Shown here: positions 1-10,324 of the stretch, piece after piece
Numbering within the stretch: the stretch's first letter is position 1
Layout: every line of letters begins with the position of its first letter
From: Undibacterium pigrum
GTDB taxonomy: Bacteria; Pseudomonadota; Gammaproteobacteria; Burkholderiales; Burkholderiaceae_D
NCBI RefSeq assembly: GCF_003201815.1
Contig: NZ_QJKB01000001.1
Span: 1,302,001 to 1,366,000, forward strand
Direction: 5' to 3'
DNA length: 64,000 nt
Position numbers and translations under genes: made by a program
Notes under the pieces: generated by a model
What the model saw: the letters and a program-made list of their open reading frames with translations, nothing else
What the model was told of the DNA's origin: nothing
Database searches by the model: none

Positions 1-74
1 CCTGCCAGCGTCAGCAAGATAAACAGCATGATCGCCGGTATGGGATTTTTAATTGAGAGTGAAGAGAAATTCAC
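1..74 (-). CDS. RND efflux permease, N-terminal fragment
   Basis: Only the first 24 codons are present; the gene runs off the left edge. It starts at GTG and reads MNFSSLSIKNPIPAIML, the usual cytoplasmic start of an inner-membrane RND pump followed by the beginning of TM1. An AAGGGG ribosome site lies about 6 bases upstream, and the start is 9 bases past the stop of the adaptor gene, so the two are cotranscribed. By position it is the proton-driven pump of the tripartite system with the two genes that follow. Substrate cannot be judged from this fragment. Confidence 0.8.
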   Translation of the reverse strand, partial: MNFSSLSIKNPIPAIMLFILLTLA

Positions 75-83
75 ATGAACCCC

Positions 84-1313
84 TTAGTTTTTTACGGCAG
101 CATTAGCTGGCTTGACTGCCGCCACCACTTTTACCGTATCGCCATCATTGAGGAAGCCAGCACCGCTGGAAACTATCGTGCTGTCGGCGTTCAGGCCTGA
201 GACCACTTCAACCAGGTCACCTTGCGCATTGCTGATACGACGCCCGGTTTGCAACTTGATTTGCGTAACCCGGTTATCTGCATTCAAACGGAAGGCATAG
301 CTGAAACCATCTCTGACCACCACGGCCTGCTGAGGTATGGTCAAGGCTTGTGAACTGCCCATGACGAATTCACCCTTGGCATACATGCCAGGCTTGAATG
401 CCAGTGAGGCTGTAGCTGATTGTGGTTTGCCAGGCGTAGTTGCACTCGCAGTTGCAGCAGTCTCAGGCACCAGATCAACATACACCAGGCCCATCCTGGT
501 TTGCGCATCAACCGTAGGCGACACTACCCTGACCTTGCCCCTCCATTGCGCACCGCCTGGTGCAGTGACGATGGCCTCAGTACCGGCTACTATTTTTGCC
601 ATTTCACTGGCTGTTACTTCAGCACGCCATTCCAGACGACCCTGACGTATCATGCGGAACAATTCTGCGCCATTACCAACGACAGAACCCAGGGTAGCTG
701 CACGTGCGGTAATGATGCCACTGTCAGGCGCAACAACGCGGGTATGGCGCATGCGCAATTGCTGGGCATCGACGCCAGCCTTGGCAGACTCTACCCTGGC
801 CTTGGCAGTTTGTTCTGCAGTCAGGTACTGGCCTACTTGCTGGGCGCTGAGTGCACCACTGGTTTGCAGGGTGCGGGCACGTTCAGCATTGGCAGCAGCA
901 TCAGCCAGATTGGCCTGCGCCTCAGCCAGACTGGCTTGTGCCAGTGCCAGATCAGCTTTCACGGTTTCGCTGGCAAAGCTGGCCAGCAATTGTCCACGCT
1001 GGACCACATCACCTATATTGGCATGCAATTCCTGTATGCGCAGTCCGGCGGCTTCTGATCCTATCAAGGCTTCCTGCCAGGCGGCGACACTACCATTGGC
1101 GCTCAGCTTAATGACCAGGTTACCGCTGGTGGCCTTGGTGGTGGTGACTGTCAACGCTGGCTTGACCTTTGCTGCCGGTGTTGAGGCAGAGGCTGTCTTG
1201 GAAGGCTCTTCTGCGGCGCTGGAACTGGCTGACAACCATAAGCCACCTGCTCCAAGGGCGATCATGCCAGCCAGACTCAGGGACAGTGGTTTGCGTGCAA
1301 TAAGTTTCTTCAT
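84..1313 (-). CDS. RND efflux periplasmic adaptor subunit (membrane fusion protein)
   Basis: 409 residues, AcrA/MdtA/HlyD-like. An N-terminal signal sequence or anchor (about residues 1-34) is followed by the first half of a lipoyl/barrel-sandwich domain (about 70-110), an Ala-rich coiled-coil hairpin (about 115-185), the second lipoyl half (motif VVAPDSGII), a beta-barrel and a membrane-proximal domain with the family-typical IPQQAVVVRDG. It would bridge the inner-membrane pump and the outer-membrane channel in the periplasm. It lies between the outer-membrane factor gene (28-base gap) and the pump gene (9-base gap) in one minus-strand operon under the TetR gene. The exported compound is unknown. 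Confidence 0.92.
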   Translation of the reverse strand: MKKLIARKPLSLSLAGMIALGAGGLWLSASSSAAEEPSKTASASTPAAKVKPALTVTTTKATSGNLVIKLSANGSVAAWQEALIGSEAAGLRIQELHANIGDVVQRGQLLASFASETVKADLALAQASLAEAQANLADAAANAERARTLQTSGALSAQQVGQYLTAEQTAKARVESAKAGVDAQQLRMRHTRVVAPDSGIITARAATLGSVVGNGAELFRMIRQGRLEWRAEVTASEMAKIVAGTEAIVTAPGGAQWRGKVRVVSPTVDAQTRMGLVYVDLVPETAATASATTPGKPQSATASLAFKPGMYAKGEFVMGSSQALTIPQQAVVVRDGFSYAFRLNADNRVTQIKLQTGRRISNAQGDLVEVVSGLNADSTIVSSGAGFLNDGDTVKVVAAVKPANAAVKN

Positions 1314-1341
1314 GTCGAATACGCTTTCTGTTATTTTAAAT

Positions 1342-2760
1342 TCAGGAATTTGTTTTGGACTGGCTGGCTGCTTGCGCGCTCAAGTCCCAGCCACCACCCA
1401 GCGCTCTGTACAAGGCAATCCAGGCACGATTTCTATCGAGTTGCAGCGTGATCAGGGCAGACTGGGAAGCAAAGGCGGTGCGCCTTGCATCCTCCAGTTC
1501 AAGCAAACTGGCCATGCCGCGGTTGTAGCGCAGTGCCGTCGCCTGCAAGGCCTGGTCATAGCCACGCGCTGAAATTTCAGAATCAAGGCGACGGGCGTCG
1601 GTGCTATTCAAATTCACCAGTGCTTCTTCAACTTCACGGACTGCCTGCCTGACTTTGCCGTGATAGTTGCTGCTGGCCGTCAGATATCTTGCCTTCGCGG
1701 CTTCAATATTGGCAGTGGTCTGGCCGCCATTAAAGATGGGCAAAGTCAATGCCAGCGGGCCGACTGACCAGGTATCCATACGGGTGTCACTGCCGCCGGC
1801 GCTATAACGCATGGTCCCTATCGAACCACTAAGGCTGAGACGTGGATAACGCTGCGCCTCGGCTGCACCAACCTGCGAACTGGCAGCAGCTACATCTTTT
1901 TCAGCAGCAAACACGTCTGGACGCTGCGTCAGTAACTGGGCCGGCAAAGTGCTCACAGCCAGCGGCAACAGATTTTTGAAACTGGCTTGCGCACTATTGA
2001 GCAATTGTCTCAGCTCAGCCTCAGGCTTGGCGGTCAGCGCAACCAGGGCCTTGATATCAAGGTCACATAATGCGGCTTGCTGAATGGCCCTGCTATTACC
2101 TTCTGCCGCACTGGCACGTGCCAGTGCCGAGGTAGCAGTGGCCGACATGCCAGCCTGCGCACTGAGTTCAGTCACCCTGGCAGTTTCGGCGCGCGACTTG
2201 GCATCTTGCCAGCTCAGGTCTGCCACTTGCTGGCAGCTCAGTGCCGAGAAATATAACTGTGCCACTTCGGCCGCCACAGATATCCTGGCGTCGTGCCATA
2301 GCGCCTGACTACCTTCCAGCGTAGCCTGGGCGGCTTGATTGTTGGCACGGTTGCCGCCAAACAAATCCAGTTCCCAGGAAGTTTGCAAGCCTGCCTGTGC
2401 CGTTGTCGCCACTGGCATGCCTGGCTGGTTTTTTGCACGTGTTGCATTGGCCACACCATCCAGCGAAGGCAGTAATGCCGCGCCAGCAGCAACCCGTGCG
2501 GCCCTGGCTGTTTCCATGCGTGACCATGCTTGCGACAGTGTAGGGCTGACTTTTTGCGCAGCCTCAATCAGCTCCAATAAGCTAGCGTCGCCATTTGTTT
2601 GCCACCAGTTACGCAATTCAGTGTTTTTTTCTGCAGCAGGCAAGATAGCCTGCCATTGCGCTGGTAGGCTGGCTGAACTAGATGCGGGGGGATTGGTAGT
2701 GGCACATGCAGCAAGCAGTGTTGCCATGGCCGGGATAAGAAGGAAACGTCGTATAGTCAT
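1342..2760 (-). CDS. Outer-membrane efflux lipoprotein, NodT/OprM family
   Basis: 472 residues. The N-terminus is a lipoprotein signal peptide with lipobox LLAAC, making Cys19 the probable lipidated residue. Two repeated outer-membrane-efflux halves follow, each rich in long Ala/Gln helices, as in the TolC-like trimeric channel; the motifs LTQRPDV and WSVGPLALTLPIFNGG are typical of the NodT family. It would form the outer-membrane duct for the RND pump encoded downstream. It starts 44 bases after the TetR stop codon, so regulator, channel, adaptor and pump are probably one transcript. Confidence 0.93.
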   Translation of the reverse strand: MTIRRFLLIPAMATLLAACATTNPPASSSASLPAQWQAILPAAEKNTELRNWWQTNGDASLLELIEAAQKVSPTLSQAWSRMETARAARVAAGAALLPSLDGVANATRAKNQPGMPVATTAQAGLQTSWELDLFGGNRANNQAAQATLEGSQALWHDARISVAAEVAQLYFSALSCQQVADLSWQDAKSRAETARVTELSAQAGMSATATSALARASAAEGNSRAIQQAALCDLDIKALVALTAKPEAELRQLLNSAQASFKNLLPLAVSTLPAQLLTQRPDVFAAEKDVAAASSQVGAAEAQRYPRLSLSGSIGTMRYSAGGSDTRMDTWSVGPLALTLPIFNGGQTTANIEAAKARYLTASSNYHGKVRQAVREVEEALVNLNSTDARRLDSEISARGYDQALQATALRYNRGMASLLELEDARRTAFASQSALITLQLDRNRAWIALYRALGGGWDLSAQAASQSKTNS

Positions 2761-2804
2761 GTCGTTGTCGAGGATGTGGTTAATCAGAATTCTCTATATA
2801 TTCG

Positions 2805-3548
2805 CTATGTTTTCACAGCTAAGCGACGACGCTTTTCGTCATCACACATGGCGATGGCAAAATCCACCAGCCGGGAAGCATAGACATCAATCGCCTTGGG
2901 CTTGGCAATCAAAGCAGGCCGGATCGCCTGTATGACGTCACCGCTGATCAGCAAGGAAATCGCCAGACCAGAGATAGAAATAGCCAGCCTGTGCACATCA
3001 TCATCTGCCTTGCTGATGCCCAGATACCTGCACAAGAATTTGACCATGGCCAGATGCGAAGGCTTGATGGCAGTGTCAATCTCTTCCATCCACAAGCCGG
3101 TAGGCTCCAGCATTTCGCGGAAATGCAATTTCATGCAAGTTTCCATCAACTCCCCCTGCTTCATTGAGTCAGTAAAGGTGCAGATCAAGGCTAACAAGGT
3201 AGAGCGCAAGTCCGCATCTTCCTGCTCAAATATGGCTGGGTCTACATTGGGATTGGTACGCGGATCATTAAATACGGCACGGTACAAACCAGCTTTATCA
3301 GAAAAATAATAACTGATAGCAGATATATTCACATTAGCAGCCTTGGCAATTTCTCTGGTGGAAGTTTTTGCATAGCCTCTTTCAGCGAATAATTGCAGTG
3401 CTGCATCCAGCAAACGCGTACGCGCCTCAAGGCCATCGACACGCAATATTTTTCCGTCGGCAGTGGCAACCTGGCTTTCTGGCTGGGCTTGTCGTTGAGC
3501 TTGTTGTTTCACGGCTTTTTTCTGACCAGGTGTTTTCATGCCAGGCAT
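2805..3548 (-). CDS. TetR/AcrR-family repressor of the efflux operon
   Basis: 247 residues. After a basic, Gln-rich N-terminal tail comes a TetR helix-turn-helix (about residues 42-90; motifs LFAERGYAKTSTREIAKAA and ISYYFSDKAGLYRAVF). The C-terminal half resembles the CecR/DUF1956 ligand-binding domain. It is the first gene of the efflux operon, and a perfect palindrome sits 9 bases upstream of its start, so autoregulation together with repression of the pump genes is the natural reading. ATG codons at 3548 and 3539 are both possible starts; neither has a strong ribosome site. The inducer is unknown. Confidence 0.88.
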   Translation of the reverse strand: MPGMKTPGQKKAVKQQAQRQAQPESQVATADGKILRVDGLEARTRLLDAALQLFAERGYAKTSTREIAKAANVNISAISYYFSDKAGLYRAVFNDPRTNPNVDPAIFEQEDADLRSTLLALICTFTDSMKQGELMETCMKLHFREMLEPTGLWMEEIDTAIKPSHLAMVKFLCRYLGISKADDDVHRLAISISGLAISLLISGDVIQAIRPALIAKPKAIDVYASRLVDFAIAMCDDEKRRRLAVKT

Positions 3549-3557
3549 ACTAACACA

Positions 3558-3577
3558 TAAATCAAACGTTTGATTTA
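3558..3577. promoter_or_regulatory. Perfect 20-bp palindrome, probable TetR operator
   Basis: TAAATCAAACGTTTGATTTA is identical to its reverse complement over all 20 bases. It lies 9 bases upstream of the TetR start codon, where an autoregulated TetR-family operon normally has its operator. Size and symmetry suit binding of a TetR dimer. The assignment to this regulator is inferred from position. Confidence 0.75.
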
Positions 3578-3750
3578 ACTAATCCTTATAAAAAAAGTGG
3601 GCATTGCCAATTTGAAATTCAAACAGAACATGAAAAAACCTTGCCGCCTGCAAGGATGTTGCCTGCTGTCACTGCATAGTCATATTCACGGTTTAGGCTT
3701 CGCCCTAGCTTGACACTACATGCTTTCACAAACTCATTTGGTATATCAAA

Positions 3751-5739
3751 GTGACTCTACTTACCTCCCCCGCCATCCGTCTTTTGCGCAACGTAAAGAT
3801 CGCGCACAAGCTTAGTTTTGTTGCCCTGGCCTTTGCGATTCCCTTGCTTATCGTGCTGGCACTGCTATTCCAGAATCTGCGGCAAGACGTTTTGCAAATC
3901 CAGGAAAAACAGGCTGCCATCAAGGCCATTGCCACAAAATATGAACTACGCCAGCTGATACAAAGGCAGAGAGCCCTGCAACACATGCGCATCCTGGGCA
4001 ATAAGCAACTGGACGCCAGCATCAGTGAAAATCAAGGCAAGATAGAAAACCTGCTTAAACAGACTGAGCAAAACAGCTCCATCAGACAAGCATGGACTGC
4101 CCAGACTTCAAAGCAGGCAACACTAAAGGCAACCGACAGCTTCACCGAATATGGCAAGCTGTTGAACGCGATAGAGCTTGAGATCACAGAAATTGCCAAT
4201 AGTTCCAAACTGGCACTGGATAGTGATTTAACAACTCACCAACTGGTCAACATCTATCTCAGCTCCCTGCCACAAATAGAAGAAAAACTATCCGTGATCA
4301 CCGGACGCGGTGCTGCTTATATTGACACAGGTTTATTTGAAGCTGGTGAAGATGTAATGTTGAATTCCCTGCACATGCTGACAAAACTAAATTTGTCCGA
4401 GCTTGCATCCAGCATGCAAAACCTGGGCGCGCAGGGCAAAGAGTATGCATCGGCAAACAGCAATGTTCAAGCCAGCATCACCGGGGCAAAGAAATTTCTG
4501 GAGCGCTCTCAGGATGAAGTGCTGGCCTCTGTCAACCAGAGTAACGGACAGGCATTTCTGCAGGCTGGCACCGACAATTTGCAAGCGCTGCAAGCTACGA
4601 AAACAGTGATCGCTAATCTCATCGCCGATAATTTGGCCCATGAAATTGCCAAAGCCAACCAGCATGCCTGGCAAATGTCGATTGGTATTATTTTGCTCTT
4701 GCTGTTAGCCAGTTATTTCCTGATGGCGATTTATCAGGCTCTGACCTCGGACCTCAAAATACTGGCAAAAGCCGTAGCAGAAACTGCAGCAGGCAATTTG
4801 CAAAACCGCGTTAGCAGTCCCGGAAAGGATGAACTGGCGCAGTTAATTAATGCGGTGGGCAGGATGAATGCAGAATTGAGCAGCCTGGTTGCCAATATAC
4901 GTCTGAGTGCGCAAACCGTAGATGTCATTGCCAGGGAAATTCATGATGAAAACACTGACCTGGCAAGCCGCACTGAAAGCCAGGCAGCATCATTACAACA
5001 GACTGCCAGCGCGATGGATGAGCTGACCGCCACCATGTCAGAAAATGCGGGCAACCTTGCACAGGCAAACAGCCTCATGCATAGCTCGGCTGAGCGGGTA
5101 CAGCAGGGGCTACAAGTCATGGAGAACAGTATCTTGTCCATGCAGACTGTCACCGCCAGTGCCAAAAAGATTACCGAGATCATAGGCGTCATGGACGGCA
5201 TTGCCTTCCAGACCAATATCCTGGCCCTGAATGCCGCAGTAGAAGCCGCCAGAGCCGGCCAGGAAGGCCGTGGCTTTGCCGTAGTAGCCGCAGAGGTGCG
5301 TAACCTGGCACAACGCAGCGCCAATGCCGCCAAGGAGATTAAGGGCTTGATCGCCTCTTCCGGCCAGGCAGTGGAAGCTGGCAGCAAGATGATCAATACC
5401 GCAGGACAAACCATGCGCAATATTGCCGACAATGTGCAAGTGGTCACAGAACTCATCAAGCAAATCGCCAAGGCCAGCCAGGAGCAAAGCGTGGGCATCT
5501 CTGACGTCAACCGGGCGATTGCTGACATCGATGAAATTACCCAGGACAATACCCGACTGGTAGAAATGGCGAGTGAGTCCACGGCTAAACTGGAAGAACA
5601 GGCAGCTTCCCTGGGTGCGGCAGTGAGTGTTTTCAAGACATCGACGATTACTACAGAAGCCCAGCATCTGCATCTGGCCAGCAGTTCGAACGACAGCTAT
5701 ATGCTGACAGCGCCTGGGAAGAAAAGACTGGCTGCATAA
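3751..5739 (+). CDS. Methyl-accepting chemotaxis protein
   Basis: 662 residues from a GTG start. A first transmembrane helix (about residues 22-42), a periplasmic helical sensor region of about 260 residues, a second transmembrane helix (about 308-328), a HAMP linker and a long cytoplasmic signalling domain follow in order. The hairpin tip [18 protein letters not shown] is the conserved site that contacts CheA and CheW. No C-terminal CheR-docking pentapeptide is visible. The gene stands alone, with no chemotaxis operon nearby, and ends at a bidirectional terminator. The ligand cannot be predicted. Confidence 0.95.
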   Translation: MTLLTSPAIRLLRNVKIAHKLSFVALAFAIPLLIVLALLFQNLRQDVLQIQEKQAAIKAIATKYELRQLIQRQRALQHMRILGNKQLDASISENQGKIENLLKQTEQNSSIRQAWTAQTSKQATLKATDSFTEYGKLLNAIELEITEIANSSKLALDSDLTTHQLVNIYLSSLPQIEEKLSVITGRGAAYIDTGLFEAGEDVMLNSLHMLTKLNLSELASSMQNLGAQGKEYASANSNVQASITGAKKFLERSQDEVLASVNQSNGQAFLQAGTDNLQALQATKTVIANLIADNLAHEIAKANQHAWQMSIGIILLLLLASYFLMAIYQALTSDLKILAKAVAETAAGNLQNRVSSPGKDELAQLINAVGRMNAELSSLVANIRLSAQTVDVIAREIHDENTDLASRTESQAASLQQTASAMDELTATMSENAGNLAQANSLMHSSAERVQQGLQVMENSILSMQTVTASAKKITEIIGVMDGIAFQTNILALNAAVEAARAGQEGRGFAVVAAEVRNLAQRSANAAKEIKGLIASSGQAVEAGSKMINTAGQTMRNIADNVQVVTELIKQIAKASQEQSVGISDVNRAIADIDEITQDNTRLVEMASESTAKLEEQAASLGAAVSVFKTSTITTEAQHLHLASSSNDSYMLTAPGKKRLAA

Positions 5740-5775
5740 GACAAAGTACGTGGGGTAAATAGTCAAATGCCATAG

Positions 5776-5812
5776 AAAAAGCCACCAGGCATATGCACTG
5801 GTGGCTTTTTTT
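5776..5812. terminator. Bidirectional intrinsic terminator
   Basis: AAAAAGCCACCAG and CTGGTGGCTTTTTTT form a 13-bp stem around a 9-base loop. It has an A-tract on one side and a T-tract on the other, so it can end both the chemoreceptor gene (+) and the merR-ihfA-pheT transcript (-), which converge here. Confidence 0.93.
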
Positions 5813-5827
5813 GTATTGCGGTTTATT

Positions 5828-6202
5828 TCAGACTTTTAGCAAAGTCAGTATGGAGAGCAATTCATCTCTGATCTGATGCAGATTTACAGGCTCGTCTATA
5901 GGTTCTTGTACCGCTGTTTCGGCATGTCCACCGTTGACGTTGAGCTTGTTTCTCGCTCCATTGATGGTAAAGCCCTGCTCATATAATAATTCGCGTATAC
6001 GGCGTATCAGCAACACTTCATGATGTTGATAATAACGACGGTTGCCGCGACGTTTGACAGGCTTGAGTTGCGTAAATTCCTGTTCCCAATAACGCAGAAC
6101 ATGCGGTTTGACGCCACACAATTCACCAACTTCGCCTATCGTAAAATACCGCTTGGCCGGAATAGGCGGCAGCACAAAAGACTCAATCTTGATTTCAGTC
6201 AT
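5828..6202 (-). CDS. MerR-family transcriptional regulator next to ihfA
   Basis: 124 residues. The N-terminal winged helix-turn-helix is clear (YFTIGEVGELCGVKPHVLRYWE, positions about 19-40, then RRGNRRYY). The C-terminal part is short and has no cysteines placed for metal binding, unlike metal-sensing MerR proteins; it resembles the MlrA-like subgroup. It begins 8 bases after the ihfA stop codon and is the last gene of the pheST-ihfA transcript, a position widely kept in betaproteobacteria. Target genes are unknown. Confidence 0.88.
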   Translation of the reverse strand: MTEIKIESFVLPPIPAKRYFTIGEVGELCGVKPHVLRYWEQEFTQLKPVKRRGNRRYYQHHEVLLIRRIRELLYEQGFTINGARNKLNVNGGHAETAVQEPIDEPVNLHQIRDELLSILTLLKV

Positions 6203-6210
6203 GGAAAATA

Positions 6211-6624
6211 TCAGGCAGCATGGGCAAGAGGTTGATTACCGACGTCGTCGACCATGCCTTTGAGTTTCTGGCTGGCATGGAAAGTGACGACACGACGTGC
6301 AGTAATAGGAATTTCTTCACCGGTTTTAGGATTGCGACCAGGACGTTGCGGCTTGTCACGCAGCTGGAAATTGCCAAAGCCGGACAACTTGACAGCCTCG
6401 CCTCTTTCCAGTGCGTCACGGATTTCATCAAAAAAAGTTTCTACCATGTCTTTGGCTTCGCGCTTGTTCAAACCTACATGTTCAAACAAGAGCTCGGCCA
6501 ATTCTGCCTTGGTCAAGGTAGGCAATTCCTTTTCCGCCTGTGACCGCGCCCGGGCTTCCTGCATTGCGCGATTCAAATCAGCATCCAGCACCGACTGGAA
6601 CTCGGCGGAAATCACATCATTCAT
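6211..6624 (-). CDS. ihfA: Integration host factor subunit alpha
   Basis: 137 residues from the ATG at 6624, which has an AGAAGAG ribosome site 7 bases upstream; a longer TTG-started frame is less likely. The HU/IHF fold is complete: [23 protein letters not shown], then the DNA-binding arm [20 protein letters not shown] with the proline that intercalates into DNA. IHF bends DNA about 160 degrees as an alpha/beta heterodimer in replication, recombination and transcription. Compared with E. coli IhfA this protein has about 30 extra N-terminal residues (about 25-30 is an estimate by eye). It follows pheT by 42 bases, as in E. coli. Confidence 0.95.
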   Translation of the reverse strand: MNDVISAEFQSVLDADLNRAMQEARARSQAEKELPTLTKAELAELLFEHVGLNKREAKDMVETFFDEIRDALERGEAVKLSGFGNFQLRDKPQRPGRNPKTGEEIPITARRVVTFHASQKLKGMVDDVGNQPLAHAA

Positions 6625-6666
6625 TTCGAAACTCTTCTCAATTAATACTAACAAATACAGACAAGA

Positions 6667-9093
6667 TCAACGCAGTTTGGCAGCAAATTGCTGACTTGCG
6701 GCTTGTACCAAGGCTTGCATCGCGGCCTCCACTTTATCGTCTTGCAGGGTACTTTGAGTATCTTGCAAGCTAAAGCGGAAAGCAAGACTTTTCTCATCTG
6801 CTTCCAGACCTTTTCCACGATATTCATCAAATAAAACAAAGCCTTGCACGATCTTGCATGCTTCATTCTGCTGCGTTTCGCTCTTGAAAACATCCAACAG
6901 ATTTTGCACTACAACTGTCTGTTTGACAACTAGTGCCAGATCGCGAGTCACAGCCTGAAACTTGGATATTTCCTGATATGAGGGCACTTGCACTTGTTGC
7001 AAGGCCGTCACATCAACCTCAAATACCACTGGTGCCAAAGGCAGGTCATATTTTTGCTGCAAACGCGGATGCAATTCACCAATAAAGCCGATGACTTTAC
7101 CATCAAACTCTATATTGGCGCTGCGACCAGGATGCAGGGCGACATGTTCATTTTTAACAAAACGCAGGGAACCTGGTGCGAACAGAGCCTCGAGGTCAGC
7201 CTTGATATCAAAGAAATCGACATTGCGGGTATCCTGGCCCCACTGCTCTTCTGCTACCGGGCCATAAGCGAGTGCCGCCAGGCGTTTAGGCTGGTGATAG
7301 CCAGCCACTTCCAGCGGACCATCCTGCACACTGGCATCTTGCAGATACACTGCGCCAATTTCAAAAATGCGTACGCGGTTAAGCTTGCGATTCAGGTTAT
7401 AGCGGGTATTGGCGATCAGGCTACCTATCAGATTGGTGCGCATGACACTCATCTGGCTGGCAATAGGATTGAGCAGTTTGACTGGCGCATCATTGCCAGC
7501 AAAATCTTTTTCCCAGGCTTCTTCGACGAAGCTGTAATTCACGACTTCCTGATAGTCCTGATCAGCCACGAGGCGACGCACAGCAAACAGCGAACGCTGG
7601 TTTTCTGGTGCGATCAACATGGCATTGGCAGCTACCGGCGGTAATGCAGGAATATTTTCAAATCCATAGACACGTGCCACTTCTTCGATCAGATCTTCTT
7701 CGATTTCTATGTCGAAGCGATAAGATGGCGGCGTCACCAGGAATTCACCCGGCTGCTGGGTGAACTGCAAACCCAGACGCGTGAAAATATCAGCAATCCT
7801 GGCATCATCCAGCGCCACACCAATGACTTTCACAGCACGTGCAGTACGCAGCTTGACTGGCGGACGTTGTGGCAGGTTGACGATCTGGTCATCTACCGGG
7901 CCCAGCTTGACTTGCTCAGCACCACCACAAATCTCAACGATCAGGGCGCTGATGCGCTCTATGTGCTCAACGATAGAGGCAAAATCGACGCCGCGCTCAA
8001 AGCGGTGCGCTGCATCGGTAGAGAAGTTGAAACGACGGGCACGGCCCTGTATCGCCTGCGGCCACCAGAAGGCGGCTTCCAGATAAATGTTTTGCGTATC
8101 CAGTGTTACAGATGTGGAATCACCGCCCATGATACCGGCCAGGGATTCAATCTCTTTATCGTCAGAAATAACGCCAACCCAGTCATCCACTTCAACCGTA
8201 TTGCCATTCAAGAGCTTCAGCGATTCACCCGCCTTACCCCAGCGCACTTCCAGTCCACCGTGGATTTTGTCCAGATCAAACACATGAGAAGGACGACCCA
8301 GTTCCAGCATGACATAGTTGGAAATATCCACCAGTGCAGAGATAGGGCGCTGACCACTGCGCTCCAGCCTTTGCTTCATCCATTCTGGTGTCGCGGCACG
8401 TGCGTTGACGCCACGGATCACACGACCGGCAAAACGGCCACACAGATCAGGCGCACTGACTTTAACAGGCAAAACTTCTTGCAAAGTCACTGGCAGCACG
8501 ACTGCCTCTGGCAATTGCATGGCTGTGCCGGTCAGGGCAGATACTTCACGCGCCACGCCGAGCAGCGACAGGCAATCTGCCTTGTTCGGTGTCAGCTTGA
8601 TGGTGAATTTCAGGTCATTGAGCTGATAGTAATCACGGAAGTTTTGACCGACAGGTGCATCAGATGGCAAGTCCATCAGGCCACCGTGGTCTTCCGACAA
8701 TTTCAATTCACGGGCAGAGCACAGCATGCCGTAAGACTCTACGCCGCGCAGCTTGCCTATCTTGATTTCAAATGGTTTGCCGTCTGCACCAGGAGGCAGG
8801 ATGGCACCTACCATGGCGCAAGGCACTTTCATGCCTACGCGTACATTCGGCGCGCCGCAGACGATGTTGAGCAAACTGCCTGTGCCCACATCAACCTGGC
8901 AGACATTGAGCTTGTCAGCATCTGGATGCTTGGCGATTTCGCGGATTTCCGCGACGACGACATTATTAAATGGGGGAGCAACCGGCTCCACCTCTTCGAC
9001 TTCCAATCCCGACATGGTGAGCATATGGGACAACTCATCCGAAGTCATCTTCGGATCGACCATGGTACGTAGCCAGTTTTCAGAAAATTGCAT
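6667..9093 (-). CDS. pheT: Phenylalanine-tRNA ligase beta subunit
   Basis: 808 residues, normal for the bacterial beta chain. In order: N-terminal region [20 protein letters not shown]-like tRNA-binding domain (about 39-150), the B3/4 editing domain that hydrolyses misacylated Tyr-tRNA(Phe), the B5 domain, a core resembling a catalytically inactive synthetase fold, and a C-terminal FDX-ACB anticodon-binding domain (about 713-807). It works in the cytoplasm as an alpha2-beta2 tetramer with PheS. It lies 74 bases after pheS and 42 before ihfA on the same transcript. Confidence 0.98.
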   Translation of the reverse strand: MQFSENWLRTMVDPKMTSDELSHMLTMSGLEVEEVEPVAPPFNNVVVAEIREIAKHPDADKLNVCQVDVGTGSLLNIVCGAPNVRVGMKVPCAMVGAILPPGADGKPFEIKIGKLRGVESYGMLCSARELKLSEDHGGLMDLPSDAPVGQNFRDYYQLNDLKFTIKLTPNKADCLSLLGVAREVSALTGTAMQLPEAVVLPVTLQEVLPVKVSAPDLCGRFAGRVIRGVNARAATPEWMKQRLERSGQRPISALVDISNYVMLELGRPSHVFDLDKIHGGLEVRWGKAGESLKLLNGNTVEVDDWVGVISDDKEIESLAGIMGGDSTSVTLDTQNIYLEAAFWWPQAIQGRARRFNFSTDAAHRFERGVDFASIVEHIERISALIVEICGGAEQVKLGPVDDQIVNLPQRPPVKLRTARAVKVIGVALDDARIADIFTRLGLQFTQQPGEFLVTPPSYRFDIEIEEDLIEEVARVYGFENIPALPPVAANAMLIAPENQRSLFAVRRLVADQDYQEVVNYSFVEEAWEKDFAGNDAPVKLLNPIASQMSVMRTNLIGSLIANTRYNLNRKLNRVRIFEIGAVYLQDASVQDGPLEVAGYHQPKRLAALAYGPVAEEQWGQDTRNVDFFDIKADLEALFAPGSLRFVKNEHVALHPGRSANIEFDGKVIGFIGELHPRLQQKYDLPLAPVVFEVDVTALQQVQVPSYQEISKFQAVTRDLALVVKQTVVVQNLLDVFKSETQQNEACKIVQGFVLFDEYRGKGLEADEKSLAFRFSLQDTQSTLQDDKVEAAMQALVQAASQQFAAKLR

Positions 9094-9167
9094 AATTCAG
9101 CCGTCTAATGTTGGATACAGGGCGCGATGCGCCACTCAAAAATTCAGGAATGCGCTGTGTAATTCTT

Positions 9168-10184
9168 TTAGTTGAATTGCTTCAGGAAGCGCAAGTCGCC
9201 TTCGTAGAACAGGCGCAAATCATTGACGCCATAACGCAGCATGGTCAGGCGTTCGAGACCAGAACCAAAGGCGAAGCCTATGTATTTCTCCGGATCCAAG
9301 CCCATGTTACGCACTACGCTAGGATGTACCTGACCAGAGCCGGACACTTCCAGCCAGCGGCCTTTCAAAGGACCGCTACCAAAGGCGATATCGATCTCGG
9401 CAGATGGTTCAGTGAATGGGAAATACGATGGGCGGAAACGCACTTGCAAATCGTCAGTCTCAAAGAAGGCTTTGACGAAGTTCAGGTACACGCCTTTGAG
9501 GTCAGCAAAACTGATGTCTTCAGCAATCCACAAGCCTTCAACCTGATGGAACATCGGGGAGTGCGTGGCATCGCTATCGACACGATAAGTACGACCAGGC
9601 GCAATGACCTTGATCGGTGGTTTGTTCATGCGTGCATAACGCACCTGCATGGGGCTGGTATGAGTACGCAGCAATAATTGTTTGCCCTGACTATCTTTGC
9701 CATCGACATAAAAGGTGTCCTGCATGGAGCGTGCAGGATGATTTTCCGGGCTATTGAGCGCGGTAAAATTGGTCCAGTCCGTTTCGATTTCGGGGCCGTC
9801 TGCCACGTCAAAACCGATGGAACGGAAGATTTCTTCAACACGCTGCCAGGTACGCATGACAGGGTGGATACCACCAACGCCACGGCCACGCCCAGGCAAG
9901 CTGACATCGATCGCTTCTGCATTCAGGCGTGCCTGCATTTGTGCATTCGCCAGGGCATCACGTCTTTCAGTCAGGGCTTCTTCTATCTGTACTTTGGCGG
10001 CATTGATCACTGCGCCCTGTACTTTTTTTTCCTCTGGTGGCAATTTACCCAGACTTTTCATCTGCTCTGTAATCTGACCACTCTTACCAAGGTAAAGCGC
10101 TTTCGCGTTCTCTAATGCTGCAGCATCATTTGCTGCCAGAAAATCAGCACGTGCCTGGCTGACGATTTGATCTAAAGGGTTCAT
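9168..10184 (-). CDS. pheS: Phenylalanine-tRNA ligase alpha subunit
   Basis: 338 residues from the ATG at 10184 ([15 protein letters not shown]), which matches the usual PheS start and length; the frame stays open for 34 more codons upstream, but those run through a terminator hairpin. A coiled-coil N-terminus is followed by the class II catalytic core: motif 2 region (HQVEGLWI), the Phe-binding FTEPSAEID, and motif 3 ([17 protein letters not shown]). It activates phenylalanine and transfers it to tRNA(Phe). An intrinsic terminator between rplT and this gene suggests that synthetase expression is set separately from the ribosomal-protein genes. Confidence 0.97.
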   Translation of the reverse strand: MNPLDQIVSQARADFLAANDAAALENAKALYLGKSGQITEQMKSLGKLPPEEKKVQGAVINAAKVQIEEALTERRDALANAQMQARLNAEAIDVSLPGRGRGVGGIHPVMRTWQRVEEIFRSIGFDVADGPEIETDWTNFTALNSPENHPARSMQDTFYVDGKDSQGKQLLLRTHTSPMQVRYARMNKPPIKVIAPGRTYRVDSDATHSPMFHQVEGLWIAEDISFADLKGVYLNFVKAFFETDDLQVRFRPSYFPFTEPSAEIDIAFGSGPLKGRWLEVSGSGQVHPSVVRNMGLDPEKYIGFAFGSGLERLTMLRYGVNDLRLFYEGDLRFLKQFN

Positions 10185-10222
10185 GCCTTGTTCCCGCTTA
10201 CTGTGAAGCTGAAATAATGATC

Positions 10223-10261
10223 TGAAAACAAAACGGGGCATAGGATTCAACCTCTGCCCCG
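10223..10261 (-). terminator. Intrinsic terminator or attenuator between rplT and pheS
   Basis: On the minus strand CGGGGCA and TGCCCCG form a 7-bp GC-rich stem, extended inside by AGG/CCT, and are followed at once by TTTTGTTTTC. It lies 39 bases upstream of the pheS start and 63 past the rplT stop. E. coli controls pheST by attenuation at the same place through the PheM leader peptide. No Phe-rich ORF is visible before this hairpin, so it may simply be a partial terminator. Confidence 0.75.
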
Positions 10262-10324
10262 CTTGATATTTGCAACTGGCTTTCACCAGTCACTACGACT
10301 CACTGATTGCGATCACTAATGTGA

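Noticed and set aside
7867..9072. 401-codon open frame on the plus strand opposite pheT
   Set aside because: It is antisense to a fully conserved pheT, lacks a ribosome site and any known domain, and such frames are common opposite highly expressed genes.
10185..10286. 34-residue N-terminal extension of pheS
   Set aside because: It passes through a terminator hairpin, and the ATG at 10184 gives the normal PheS start and length.
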